Assembly (NCBI GenBank): GCA_900541125.1
Contig: UQIK01000003.1
Location: 62,001-126,000, forward strand
Direction: 5' to 3'
DNA: 64,000 nt
Source: an uncultured Collinsella sp.
GTDB taxonomy: Bacteria; Actinomycetota; Coriobacteriia; Coriobacteriales; Coriobacteriaceae
The notes under the pieces were generated by a model. The model was not told where the DNA came from and did no database searches. It saw only the letters and a program-made list of their open reading frames with translations. Position numbers and translations under genes: made by a program. Positions within the stretch are counted from its first letter, which is position 1. The number at the start of each line of letters is the position of its first letter. Positions 43,476 to 51,666 of the stretch are shown here, one piece after another.

Positions 43476-43804
43476 TTAACCCGCCGTTTGCACGTCCGGC
43501 TCCAGATGGAACTCGTACTCCGGCTCCATCATCTTCTTCCGGATCTTTTCGTAGCGCCCGTCGTCGAGCTGCTCGCGCATGAGCGACGTCCTGTCCCCGA
43601 CGCGTGCGGCCTCGCGCAGCCATCTGAACCACATCAGGCAGCTGTGGAGCCTGCGGGTCGATACGCCCTTGAACCTCTCGAGGAAGTGGCCGAGCGAACC
43701 CTGCGCTTCAGCATCCTCTGGACCGTGTCCCGCTCGTACCCGGTGAGCCTGCCGTGGGTCCTCGGGACCGTCCTCGCGGCGCCCTTCCCGCCCTTTCCGG
43801 ACAT
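43476..43804 (-). pseudogene. transposase remnant, IS1595/ISXO2-like C-terminus
   Basis: On the minus strand the end of the frame reads LGHFLERFKGVSTRRLHS, then MWFRWLREAAR and DGRYEKIRK, which resembles the C-terminus of ISXO2/IS1595-type transposases. A separate start at 43804 opens a different frame (MSGKGGKGAARTVPRTHGRL, then TGYERDTVQRMLKRR) that ends before the C-terminal piece. An N-terminal fragment and a C-terminal fragment thus meet with a frame change and the catalytic middle missing. No flanking inverted repeats were identified. The family call is tentative. Confidence 0.45.
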
Positions 43805-43928
43805 GGCGTCCTCCGATCTCCCGGGGCCGGCCGATCCGGCCCTCAGGGTATCGGATTCCCAAATTTATCCGTATATGTGCGGATGAATGCGGGAGGCGTT
43901 CGGATGAAGTTGTATTCAAGGAAAGAGA

Positions 43929-43946
43929 CTGACCCTTTGTCGCATT
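43929..43946. repeat. half REP-like sequence
   Basis: CTGACCCTTTGTCGCATT is one arm of the dispersed hairpin family. The rest of the gap up to prfA (43947-44129) shows no gene; a TATCAT at 43982 could be a -10 box for prfA. Confidence 0.5.
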
Positions 43947-44142
43947 CCGTGCGGGTTATATGCAGGTATGCCTGCGCACGCTATCATGTATGGGTTAGAC
44001 CGCAACTATGTACCTCATACGCGAAGGGATGCGCATGTATCTGAAGATCGACATGTTCTAGCTGGGCTTACCCCCGCAGTGGCGCCGCGCGCCCCATCAA
44101 CTCTGCCGATTTTCGCCTTCACGCACATAAAGGAGTCCCGCC

Positions 44143-45210
44143 ATGCGCGACAAGCTCGAAAAGATCATTAAGGCCTACGAGGAGCTCGAGAAGAAGCTTT
44201 CCGACCCGGCCGTCGCCTCCGACATCAAGGAGTTCACGCGTCTCAACAAGGAGTACGCACACCAGTCCGACCTCATCGCTGCCTCGCGCGAGTACATCGG
44301 CGCGCTCGATGACATCGAGGCCGCCAAGGAGATGCTCCGCGACACCAGCGATGCGGACGAGAAGGAGATGCTCCAGATGGACATCTCCGAGAACGAGGAA
44401 AAGCTTCCCCAGCTCGAGGAAGACATCAAGTACATGCTCATCCCGAGTGACCCCAACGACGACAAGAACACCATCGTCGAGATTCGCTCCGCCGCCGGTG
44501 GCGACGAGGCGGCCATCTTCGCCGGCGACCTATACAAGATGTATCAGCGCTTTTGCGAGTCGCGCGGCTGGAAGACTACCGTGCTCGATTCCAGCCCCAG
44601 CGAGGCCGGCGGCTTTAAGTCCATTGAGTTCAAGGTCGAGGGCGACCGCGTCTACTCCGTTATGAAGTACGAGTCCGGCGTGCACCGTGTCCAGCGCGTT
44701 CCCAAGACCGAGTCCCAGGGCCGCATTCAGACCTCCACGGCTACCGTCGCCGTACTTCCCGAGGCCGAGGAAATTGACGTCCAGATCAACCAGTCCGACC
44801 TGCGCATCGACACCTACTGCGCCTCCGGCCCTGGCGGTCAGTGCGTTAACACTACCTACTCCGCCGTGCGCATCACTCACCTGCCCACCAACACCGTGGT
44901 GCAGTCACAGGAGCAGCGTTCCCAGATCCAGAACCGCGAGGTCTGCATGCAGATGCTGCGTGCCCGTCTGTACGAGATGGAGCTCGAGAAGCAGCAGGCA
45001 GAGCTCGGTGCCGAGCGCCAAAGCCAGATCGGCCACGGTAACCGTTCCGAGAAGATCCGTACCTACAACCAGCCCCAGGACCGCGTGACCGATCACCGTA
45101 TCGGCTTTAACTCCACCTACAACGGCGTCCTTCTGGGCGATCAGCTCGGTACCGTCATCGAGGCGCTCGCCGCCGCCGAGCGAGCCGAGAAGCTGGCACA
45201 GGCCGTTTAA
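44143..45210 (+). CDS. prfA: peptide chain release factor 1
   Basis: 355 residues. The GGQ motif that triggers peptidyl-tRNA hydrolysis is at 231-233 (SGPGGQCVNTTYSAVRITHLP), and the stop-recognising P-x-T tripeptide of RF1 is Pro187-Lys-Thr189, so UAA/UAG reading is expected. The residue after GGQ is Cys where His is usual. AAAGGAG lies before ATG 44143. Copy 3 of the structured element begins at its stop codon. The methyltransferase gene prmC, which modifies this GGQ, follows after a 607-bp gap. Confidence 0.95.
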   Translation: MRDKLEKIIKAYEELEKKLSDPAVASDIKEFTRLNKEYAHQSDLIAASREYIGALDDIEAAKEMLRDTSDADEKEMLQMDISENEEKLPQLEEDIKYMLIPSDPNDDKNTIVEIRSAAGGDEAAIFAGDLYKMYQRFCESRGWKTTVLDSSPSEAGGFKSIEFKVEGDRVYSVMKYESGVHRVQRVPKTESQGRIQTSTATVAVLPEAEEIDVQINQSDLRIDTYCASGPGGQCVNTTYSAVRITHLPTNTVVQSQEQRSQIQNREVCMQMLRARLYEMELEKQQAELGAERQSQIGHGNRSEKIRTYNQPQDRVTDHRIGFNSTYNGVLLGDQLGTVIEALAAAERAEKLAQAV

Positions 45211-45426
45211 GTTACGGCGTTTTACCAAACGCCGTAACTGCTCGACGCTGCAAACGCCCCTAAGCGGCAATCTGACGTTCAATCGTCGGTCGCGTACCGA
45301 AGTACGCTTCCCTCCTCTTTCACGTCACCTTGCTCGCTTAGGGGCGTTTTCGCTGTCCGCCCTCTACCTGCGGCGTTGCCTTGCTCCGGATGCGGGGTAG
45401 TCATTGGGGACGTTCTTAAATGACTA
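45209..45426 (+). ncRNA. structured repeat element, copy 3
   Basis: It starts within the prfA stop (TAAGTTACGG). Hairpin I is identical to copies 1 and 2; the long-range stem is CGCCCCTAAGC (45255) with GCTTAGGGGCG (45334), completely different in sequence but paired. Hairpin III is GCGTACcgaaGTACGC. The element ends in a REP-like hairpin TAGTCATT...AATGACTA with centre GGGGACGTTC (45398-45426). Confidence 0.6.
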
Positions 45427-45454
45427 GGTTGGGTAAATTACTTTTCAAGTTTAT

Positions 45455-45682
45455 TTAATCTGCTTTGTTAGAAATTAAGCTGTCTAACTGCTTAAAGTAA
45501 TCAGCAGCCTTCATCTGCAATTGAAAATATTGCTCGAAAAATCGTTCAAGAAGTCGCGGGGTGATTTTTACCGCGTCGCGCGTCAAGTGATTTGGCAAGT
45601 TCTTGGTTAGATATTGGTTAGTTTTGGGGCAACCTTGCCAAAAGCTTGACGAATGCAAATCTAGACGTCGGCGAATGAACAC
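45455..45682 (-). pseudogene. AT-rich short ORF, possible remnant of a foreign gene
   Basis: A 75-residue frame ending LERFFEQYFQLQMKAADYF...KQLDSLISNKAD in an AT-rich patch (about 45430-45700) that contrasts with its neighbours. The ending loosely resembles the conserved tail of type I restriction specificity subunits (HsdS), but there is no start region, ribosome site or partner. It may be a decayed fragment or chance. I see nothing else in this gap apart from the prmC ribosome site. Confidence 0.25.
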
Positions 45683-45817
45683 TTTAGGCAGGCTCTAGGC
45701 AAAAATCTGGGCTGATTCTCGATAATCGTCTTTAATCGTCCCTTGCCAAGCGCTGGCCTCGCGTACAATCTGCTCCGACATTCGCGCGCCGTCCGGCGCT
45801 TAAGAGGGGAGGGCCCC

Positions 45818-47092
45818 ATGGCAAACGAGATTTGGACCATCAAGCGTTGTCTCGAGTGGACCAAGGAGTACCTGGCCGAGCGCGGCGAGGAGCACCCCCG
45901 TCTTTCTGCCGAATGGCTACTGTGCGCTGCCACGGGCCTGGCGCGCATCGACTTATATATGCGCATGGACGAGACGCTCGATGCAGCGCAACTCGAGACC
46001 ATGCACGCGGCGGTCGTCCGTCGCGCCAAGGGCGAGCCGCTGCAGTACATCACCGGCAGCACGCAGTTCCGCATGATCGATGTCGCGTGCGCCCCCGGCG
46101 TGCTCATTCCGCGTCCCGAGACCGAGATGCTCGTCGAAGAAGTTCTGAACTATCTGGATGCTGAGGTGCTGAGCCCCGAGGCCGCTGCCCGCCAGCGCGT
46201 GGAGCTGCCTTGGAACGATGAGGTCGAGCAGGCCCGCAAAGCCGAGGCGGCGCTGGCTGACGAACGAGCGGCCGCCGAGCGCCGTGCCGCCAACCTGACG
46301 GCCGCCGATGAGGCTGCGCTGGGTAGCGACGTGCTCGGTAGCCGCGCCTATGCCGAGGAACTGGCCGACCGCGAGGCCGAGGAAGCCGCCGCGCAGGCAG
46401 CAGAAGCCGAAGCGGCAGAAGCAGAGGCCATGGAAACCCCCGAGCCCGAGCTCGACGAATACGGCATCGCCATTGAGGACAACGACCAACAGGCGACTCC
46501 CGCGCAAGATGCCGCCGAGGCCAACGTATCTGCCCCAGCCGAGCCCCGCACTGCCCGCGTTCTCGAGGTCGGCTGCGGCACGGGCTGCATTTCGCTCTCC
46601 CTTGCCTGGGAGCGCCGCGGGCACGTTACCTGCACTGCTACCGATATCGAGCCGCGCGCCATCGACCTTGCTACCAAAAACCGCGATGCGCTTGGCCTCA
46701 CGTCCGACGAGGTCGCCTTCAGCCTCACAAACCTGGTGAGCTCCATTCCCCACGACGAGTGGGGCACCTTTGACGTACTCGTCTCCAACCCGCCCTACAT
46801 CCCCACCGATGTCATGCGCTCGCTGCCGCATGAGGTCAAGGACTTTGAGCCCGATCTGGCGCTCGAGGGCGGTGCCGACGGTCTCGATATCTTCCGCCGC
46901 CTGCTCAACGCGGCGCCCTACATGCTGCGTGCCGGCGGCCTGTTTGCCTGCGAGCTCTACGAGGGCGCGCTCGACGCCGCGGCCGAGCTCTGTCGTCAAG
47001 CAGGCCTTTCGGACGTGCGTATCGTCCACGACCTCACCGATCGTCCCCGCATCGTTCGAGCCATCGTCACCGAGCCCAAACAGCGTATTTAA
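45818..47092 (+). CDS. prmC: release-factor glutamine methyltransferase with large acidic insertion
   Basis: 424 residues, against about 280 normally. The N-terminal helical domain (1-110, with GEPLQYITGSTQF and VLIPRPETEMLVEE) and the C-terminal methyltransferase (about 244-424, with VLEVGCGTGCISLSLA, TATDIEPRAIDLATKN and the catalytic NPPYIPTDVM) are intact. Residues about 112-243 are an extra Ala/Glu/Arg-rich segment, probably helical, between the two domains. It methylates the GGQ Gln of release factors. ATG 45818 follows GAGGGGAGGG. The frame holds through the insertion, so it is not an error-type junction. Confidence 0.9.
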   Translation: MANEIWTIKRCLEWTKEYLAERGEEHPRLSAEWLLCAATGLARIDLYMRMDETLDAAQLETMHAAVVRRAKGEPLQYITGSTQFRMIDVACAPGVLIPRPETEMLVEEVLNYLDAEVLSPEAAARQRVELPWNDEVEQARKAEAALADERAAAERRAANLTAADEAALGSDVLGSRAYAEELADREAEEAAAQAAEAEAAEAEAMETPEPELDEYGIAIEDNDQQATPAQDAAEANVSAPAEPRTARVLEVGCGTGCISLSLAWERRGHVTCTATDIEPRAIDLATKNRDALGLTSDEVAFSLTNLVSSIPHDEWGTFDVLVSNPPYIPTDVMRSLPHEVKDFEPDLALEGGADGLDIFRRLLNAAPYMLRAGGLFACELYEGALDAAAELCRQAGLSDVRIVHDLTDRPRIVRAIVTEPKQRI

Positions 47093-47125
47093 GCTGAATA
47101 AATAGACATTTGCGCAAGTTTGTCC

Positions 47126-47158
47126 TTGCAATATACCGTAAAACTTCTACTATAGAAG
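47126..47158 (+). promoter_or_regulatory. promoter and palindromic operator of the toxin-antitoxin pair
   Basis: TTGCAA (47126-47131) and TACTAT (47148-47153) form a -35/-10 pair with 16-bp spacing. The perfect palindrome CTTCTACTATAGAAG (47144-47158) covers the -10 box, a typical site for autorepression by the antitoxin. Confidence 0.6.
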
Positions 47159-47167
47159 GAGAAAGGT

Positions 47168-47563
47168 ATGTCAAATCAGCTGCATCGGTACCGTATCGTG
47201 CTTGATTACATTGAACCTTGGCTTGATGAGCAGGATGAAGCTACGCTGAAGCAGATTTATGCAGACCTTTTGGTGCTCGAGAAGGAAGGTCCCAGCCTTG
47301 GTCGTCCGCTGGTTGACCGCGTAAAGGGCTCGAAGCTTCATCATTTAAAGGAGCTGAGAGTGACGTCGTGTGGTGGGCAGGTGATTCGCATCCTCTTCGC
47401 CTTTGACCCCAAGCGCCAGGCGGTATTGCTATTGGCGGGTGATAAGTCGCGAGCGGGATCGTCAAGGGCAAAATGGAACGGTTGGTATGCGATCAACATT
47501 CCAAGGGCCGAGCAAATATACCGTCGCCACGTAAGGAGGCTCGATCGAGATGGAACTGCATGA
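47168..47563 (+). CDS. RelE/HigB-type toxin
   Basis: 131 residues. The pattern LKQIYADLLVLEKEGPSLGRPLVDRVKGSKLHHLKELRV...VIRILFAFDPKRQAVLLLAGDK is that of the Gp49/HigB branch of RelE-like toxins, which cleave mRNA on the ribosome. The basic residues of that block (His, Lys, Arg) are likely catalytic. It precedes and overlaps its antitoxin by 14 bp, the toxin-first order of HigBA. AGAAGGAGAAAGG lies before ATG 47168. Confidence 0.85.
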   Translation: MSNQLHRYRIVLDYIEPWLDEQDEATLKQIYADLLVLEKEGPSLGRPLVDRVKGSKLHHLKELRVTSCGGQVIRILFAFDPKRQAVLLLAGDKSRAGSSRAKWNGWYAINIPRAEQIYRRHVRRLDRDGTA

Positions 47564-47852
47564 GTATATGGAATCTCGTGGGATAACACGCGACTCCATT
47601 ACCGCCGAGCAGGAGAGGACTCGCGATCGTATCGAAGCCTATAAGCTTGCTCAGATTCGCAGGTTAAAAGATCTAACACAGGCGTCGGTCGCCCAGTCGA
47701 TGGGCGTTTCTCAAAAACGTGTATCCGAGCTCGAGCGTGGGGAGTTGGGTTCGATGAGGCTCGACACGCTGAGCAGATACGCAGAGAGCCTCGGTGGAAA
47801 ACTGGTTGCAAGCATCGAGTTTCCCGATCGTACCGTTACGCTTGCGCGCTAA
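47550..47852 (+). CDS. HigA-type XRE antitoxin
   Basis: 100 residues with a Cro/C1 helix-turn-helix in the C-terminal half (LKDLTQASVAQSMGVSQKRVSELERGELGSMRLDTLSRYAESLGG) and a short beta tail. It should neutralise the upstream toxin and repress the shared promoter through the palindrome at 47144. The overlap with the toxin gene means coupled translation. Confidence 0.88.
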   Translation: MELHEYMESRGITRDSITAEQERTRDRIEAYKLAQIRRLKDLTQASVAQSMGVSQKRVSELERGELGSMRLDTLSRYAESLGGKLVASIEFPDRTVTLAR

Positions 47853-48000
47853 AAATCTTCAATTAACCCCCTCACTTTCACCGACTACTAGAGCCGCTCA
47901 CCAAACCAACATGCGCTCTGGGCAAATAGGTTGAACGTTTCGTGCGAGAATGCCCCACAGTAAACAAACTTGCACCGGAGCGTAAGGGGCTGGCATACAC

Positions 48001-48744
48001 ATGCAGACGGTCTATCGGGTATACGAGGGAACGCGCGAGCCGCATCGGCTTGCCGTCGAGCGCACGGCCGAGGTGCTCGGCCGCGGCGGCCTGGCCTTGA
48101 TTCCGACCGAGACCGTCTACGGTGTCGCCGTGGCAGTCAACGCCTTCTCGGGCGCCGTGCCCCAAGATACAAGCGAATTCCCATCGTGGCCGCGCGATCC
48201 GCAGGCTGCCGTCAATGGCGCCGCAGTTCCTGCGCTCGGCACCGGCTATCGCCGTATCTTCACTCTCAAGCAACGTGAGCTCACGCAAACCGTCGCTTGG
48301 CTGGTCGATGGCGTCGAAGCACTCGACCGCTATGGCGTGGATATCCCGGAAGATGCCCGCGTACTCGCGCGACGATGCTGGCCGGGAGCCCTGACTATCG
48401 TGGTCAAGGCAGCCCCCTGCGTGCCGACCTTTATGCGCGCTGCCGACGACACCGTGGCCCTGCGCGCTTCGGCCTCTCCCGTGGTCCAAGCGCTCATCCG
48501 CGCCTGCGGCAGTCCCCTTGCCTGCACGAGCGCCAACACGCACGGCGCGCCTTCGCCGGCAAGCTTTGCCGCCGTCGAGGGTCGCATCCTGGAGGGGGTC
48601 GATGTTGCCGTCGACGCCGGTGAGACCCCGTGTCGCGACGCCTCGACCATCGTGTCGTTCCAGCACGGCGGGCTCCAGATCCTGCGCCAAGGCGCACTTC
48701 CCGCATCAGAGATCGAGCGGGTCCTGTCCGACCCGATGCAATAG
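48001..48744 (+). CDS. threonylcarbamoyl-AMP synthase (Sua5/YciO/YrdC)
   Basis: 247 residues. IPTETVYGVAVAVN near residue 35, CWPGALTIVVKA, VALRASASPVVQALI and SANTHGAPSP are the YrdC-fold blocks. The KxR nucleotide motif is carried by RIFTLKQRE. Between the first two blocks about 30 additional residues (SGAVPQDTSEFPSWPRDPQ...GTG) are inserted. It makes L-threonylcarbamoyl-AMP for the t6A modification of tRNA. The TsaD/B/E partners are not in the window. The start follows TAAGGGG. Confidence 0.87.
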   Translation: MQTVYRVYEGTREPHRLAVERTAEVLGRGGLALIPTETVYGVAVAVNAFSGAVPQDTSEFPSWPRDPQAAVNGAAVPALGTGYRRIFTLKQRELTQTVAWLVDGVEALDRYGVDIPEDARVLARRCWPGALTIVVKAAPCVPTFMRAADDTVALRASASPVVQALIRACGSPLACTSANTHGAPSPASFAAVEGRILEGVDVAVDAGETPCRDASTIVSFQHGGLQILRQGALPASEIERVLSDPMQ

Positions 48745-48757
48745 AAGGGTGTAAGCG

Positions 48758-50299
48758 ATGTCGTTGAATCTGGGCAGCCTGGGCATGGAAGATGCCTCGT
48801 TTAACTTTGGCGGTTCCTACATCATGGCGCTCGACTGCGGCACTACCTCGGTACTCGCGGCCATTGTCGACGAATACGGCTGCATCGTTGCCCAGGCGCG
48901 TCGTAGCGTCAAAACCAGCTTCCCGCGCCCCGGCTGGGTGGAGCAGGATCCCACGGAGGTGCTTGCCAGCCAGATCGGCGTGATGATGGAGGTTCAGTTT
49001 AAGAGCGGCATCCATTCCGATCGCATCGCCGCCATCGGCATCTCCAACCAGCGCGAGACCACGGTGGTCTGGGACCGCGTGAGCGGCCAGCCCATCTATA
49101 ACGCCATCGTATGGCAGTGCCGTCGTACCGCGCCGGCGATCGACGCGTTGGTTGAACAGGGTTGCGAGGAGCTGGTGCGCTCCCGCACGGGACTTACGCT
49201 TGACCCGTATTTCTCGGCCTCCAAGGTGCAGTGGATTCTCGACAACGTCGACGGCGCACGCGAGAGCGCGGCGGCGGGCGACCTCATGTTTGGCACCATC
49301 GACACCTGGCTCATCTACAACCTCACCGGCGGCCAGGTCTTTGCCACCGACTACACCAATGCCAGCCGCACGGCACTCTTTAATATCCATACGCTCGATT
49401 GGGACGACGACCTGCTGGCGCTCTTTGACGTTCCACGTTCCATGATGCCCGAGGTTCGCTGGAGCTCGGGCGACTACGGCCGCGTCGCGAGCGACATCAT
49501 GACCAACATGCCGCCCATCATGGGCGTGGCGGGCGACCAGCAGGCATCGCTGTTCGGCCACTGCTGCTTCTATCCCGGCCAGACCAAAAACACCTATGGC
49601 ACGGGCTGCTTTATGCTCATGAACACCGGTGACGAGATCGTCGAATCCAAGAATGGCCTGGTCTCCACCATCGGTATCGCTGCGGACGGCAAAGTCAGCT
49701 ATGCGCTCGAGGGCTCTATTTTTGCCGCCGGTTCAACGATGAACTGGCTTCGCAACAACATGGGCATCATCTCGAGCGTGAGCGAGTCGGCACAACTCGC
49801 CGCTTCGATTAGCGACAACGAGGGCTGCTACTTCGTTCCCGCCTTTGCAGGTTTGGGTGCTCCCTGGTGGGACCCGCATGCCCGCGGTATCGTGTGCGGT
49901 CTGACCGGCGCCTCGAGCCGTGCGACCATCGTACGTGCCGCCTGCGAATCCATGGCATATCAGAGCTACGACGTGCTGCGCGCCATGGAGCAGGACGTGG
50001 GGCTTTCGATTGAGCGCCTGTCTGTCGATGGCGGTGCCTCGCGCAACGAGTTCATCATGCAATTCCAGGCCGACCTGCTGGATATCCCCGTGCTGCAATG
50101 CGAGACGGTGGAGACCACGGCAATCGGTGCCGCGTACTTGGCGGGTCTTGCCGTCGGCTATTGGGAAGACCTTGAAGAGCTGGAGCAAAATGCCCAGATC
50201 GTTAGGACCTTCCTTCCCCATATGTCCGCCGAGCGTCGCGAGCAAAACCTTGCGGGCTGGCGTGATGCAGTCAAGCGCTCGCTCAGTACCGCACAGTAG
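48758..50299 (+). CDS. glpK: glycerol kinase
   Basis: 513 residues of the FGGY fold. ATP-binding LDCGTTSVLAAIVDE is near residue 26 (after a 19-residue extension), glycerol-binding SNQRETTVVWDR and the FGGY-type blocks YTNASRTALFNI, GVAGDQQASLFG and YGTGCFMLMNTG are present, followed by SVDGGASRNEFIMQFQADLL. It phosphorylates glycerol to glycerol-3-P. It lies 13 bp after the tRNA-modification gene. No glycerol facilitator or dehydrogenase is adjacent. Confidence 0.88.
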   Translation: MSLNLGSLGMEDASFNFGGSYIMALDCGTTSVLAAIVDEYGCIVAQARRSVKTSFPRPGWVEQDPTEVLASQIGVMMEVQFKSGIHSDRIAAIGISNQRETTVVWDRVSGQPIYNAIVWQCRRTAPAIDALVEQGCEELVRSRTGLTLDPYFSASKVQWILDNVDGARESAAAGDLMFGTIDTWLIYNLTGGQVFATDYTNASRTALFNIHTLDWDDDLLALFDVPRSMMPEVRWSSGDYGRVASDIMTNMPPIMGVAGDQQASLFGHCCFYPGQTKNTYGTGCFMLMNTGDEIVESKNGLVSTIGIAADGKVSYALEGSIFAAGSTMNWLRNNMGIISSVSESAQLAASISDNEGCYFVPAFAGLGAPWWDPHARGIVCGLTGASSRATIVRAACESMAYQSYDVLRAMEQDVGLSIERLSVDGGASRNEFIMQFQADLLDIPVLQCETVETTAIGAAYLAGLAVGYWEDLEELEQNAQIVRTFLPHMSAERREQNLAGWRDAVKRSLSTAQ

Positions 50300-50422
50300 G
50301 GCTGCGATGGGCTGCTCGATACAACAAACCGCTAAACTTATGCATGGCGTGCGGCGGCAACATTGCTGCGCGCCTTGTCAGCAAGGCCGTTTTGCGGCTG
50401 CAACGAAAGGGGCAATCAACCC

Positions 50423-51070
50423 ATGACCGTCACCTACGATGCGTCCCGTGTGACGCTTGTCGATCATCCGCTCGTCCAGCACAAGCTGTCGATCCTGCGC
50501 GACAAAAACACCGGCACCAACCAGTTCCGTCAGCTCGTGCGCGAACTCGCGCTTTTTGACGGCTACGAGGCCATGCGCGACCTGCCTATGGAAGACGTCG
50601 AGGTCGAGACCCCCATCACTACCGCCACGTTCAAACAGCTTGCCGGCAAGAAACTCGCCATCGTGCCCATCCTGCGTGCGGGCCTTGGCATGGTCGACGG
50701 TATCCTCGACCTGGTGCCCTCCGCTCGCGTGGGCCACATCGGCATGGAGCGCGACGAGGTCACCCACGAGCCGCACGAGTATTACTGCAAGATGCCCAAG
50801 GATATCGACCAGCGCATCTGCCTGGTCGTCGACCCCATGCTCGCCACGGGCGGTTCGGCCGAGATGGCCATCAGCTACCTGCGCGGGCGCGGTGTCAAGG
50901 ACATCCGCATGCTGTGCATCGTCGCGGCCCCCGAGGGCCTCAAGTCGCTGACTGAGAAGGATCCCGATGTGCATATCTATACCTGCGCCATCGACGACCA
51001 TCTCAACGAGGCTGCCTACATCGTTCCCGGTCTCGGCGACGCCGGCGACCGCATCTACGGCACGCTCTAG
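50423..51070 (+). CDS. upp: uracil phosphoribosyltransferase
   Basis: 215 residues. The start MTVTYDASRVTLVDHPLVQHKLSILRDKNTG is typical, the PRPP loop is VVDPMLATGGSAEMAI, and the uracil-binding end reads YIVPGLGDAGDRIYGTL. It forms UMP from uracil and PRPP (pyrimidine salvage). ATG 50423 is preceded by GAAAGGGG. upp lies just upstream of the ATP synthase operon, an order also seen in other Gram-positives. Confidence 0.95.
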   Translation: MTVTYDASRVTLVDHPLVQHKLSILRDKNTGTNQFRQLVRELALFDGYEAMRDLPMEDVEVETPITTATFKQLAGKKLAIVPILRAGLGMVDGILDLVPSARVGHIGMERDEVTHEPHEYYCKMPKDIDQRICLVVDPMLATGGSAEMAISYLRGRGVKDIRMLCIVAAPEGLKSLTEKDPDVHIYTCAIDDHLNEAAYIVPGLGDAGDRIYGTL

Positions 51071-51112
51071 TCGCTGGGCTAAGACGGCCGCGGCTGCAAA
51101 TACGAAGAAACG

Positions 51113-51147
51113 GTGCGCGCGGTCGAACAAAAGGCGACCGCGCGCAC
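51113..51147 (+). terminator. hairpin between upp and the ATP synthase operon
   Basis: GTGCGCGCGGTCG pairs perfectly with CGACCGCGCGCAC around AACAAAAGG. The T-run that follows is weak (TCCTGTT), so termination efficiency is uncertain. Confidence 0.55.
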
Positions 51148-51262
51148 TCCTGTTAACGGACGTTTTGCCCTGCAGGGTTCGAGAAAAACGTATTACCGTA
51201 CCTGCGGCATAAAGAAGGTCTTAAGAAAACGAACAGGTGCGTATTAACCGATGCTTTTTCGG

Positions 51263-51290
51263 TTGTACTTTAGCGATTGGCTCGTACAAT
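51263..51290 (+). promoter_or_regulatory. candidate promoter of the ATP synthase operon
   Basis: TTGTAC (51263-51268) and TACAAT (51285-51290) with 16-bp spacing, about 60 bp before the first gene. Confidence 0.5.
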
Positions 51291-51351
51291 AGTCACCAAT
51301 GTTTGGCGGGAACTGTTCTGTGAGGCGTTAAAAAGGAAAGTGAGGACGCCA

Positions 51352-51663
51352 GTGTTTCAGATAGCCGATCTGCTCGCTATCGTTGCAGGTGCCATCGCGG
51401 GCGCGATTGCCTTCCTTCCCTTTGTCTTTACGCTCAAGCCGGTTCTTGACGATAAGCAGAATGCGGACATGCTCAAGGGTATGGTGAGTCTCGCGGTCTC
51501 GGCAATCGCGTTGCTTGTCTTTACCTTGGTTGTGTTTGTGTTGTTCGGAGAGGCATTTCGCATGTTCCTCCTGGGCGAGGCGATCGGCTTCGTGGCCTTT
51601 ATGGCCGCCTGCGCGGTTCGCGTCGCCAAGGCGCTGCGAGATCCTCATGAGGTCGAAAGGTAA
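51352..51663 (+). CDS. AtpI-like membrane protein of the ATP synthase operon
   Basis: 103 residues with three hydrophobic spans (about 5-25, 41-60 and 66-86), matching ATP-synthase subunit I-type proteins that assist c-ring assembly only in general character. GTG 51352 is chosen for GAGGA at 51342-51346; GTG 51340 in frame is possible. It ends 3 bp before atpB. Confidence 0.55.
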   Translation: MFQIADLLAIVAGAIAGAIAFLPFVFTLKPVLDDKQNADMLKGMVSLAVSAIALLVFTLVVFVLFGEAFRMFLLGEAIGFVAFMAACAVRVAKALRDPHEVER

Positions 51664-51666
51664 GTC

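Noticed and set aside
43968..44171. A 67-codon plus-strand frame upstream of prfA
   Set aside because: It overlaps the prfA start in another frame, has no ribosome site and no recognisable features.
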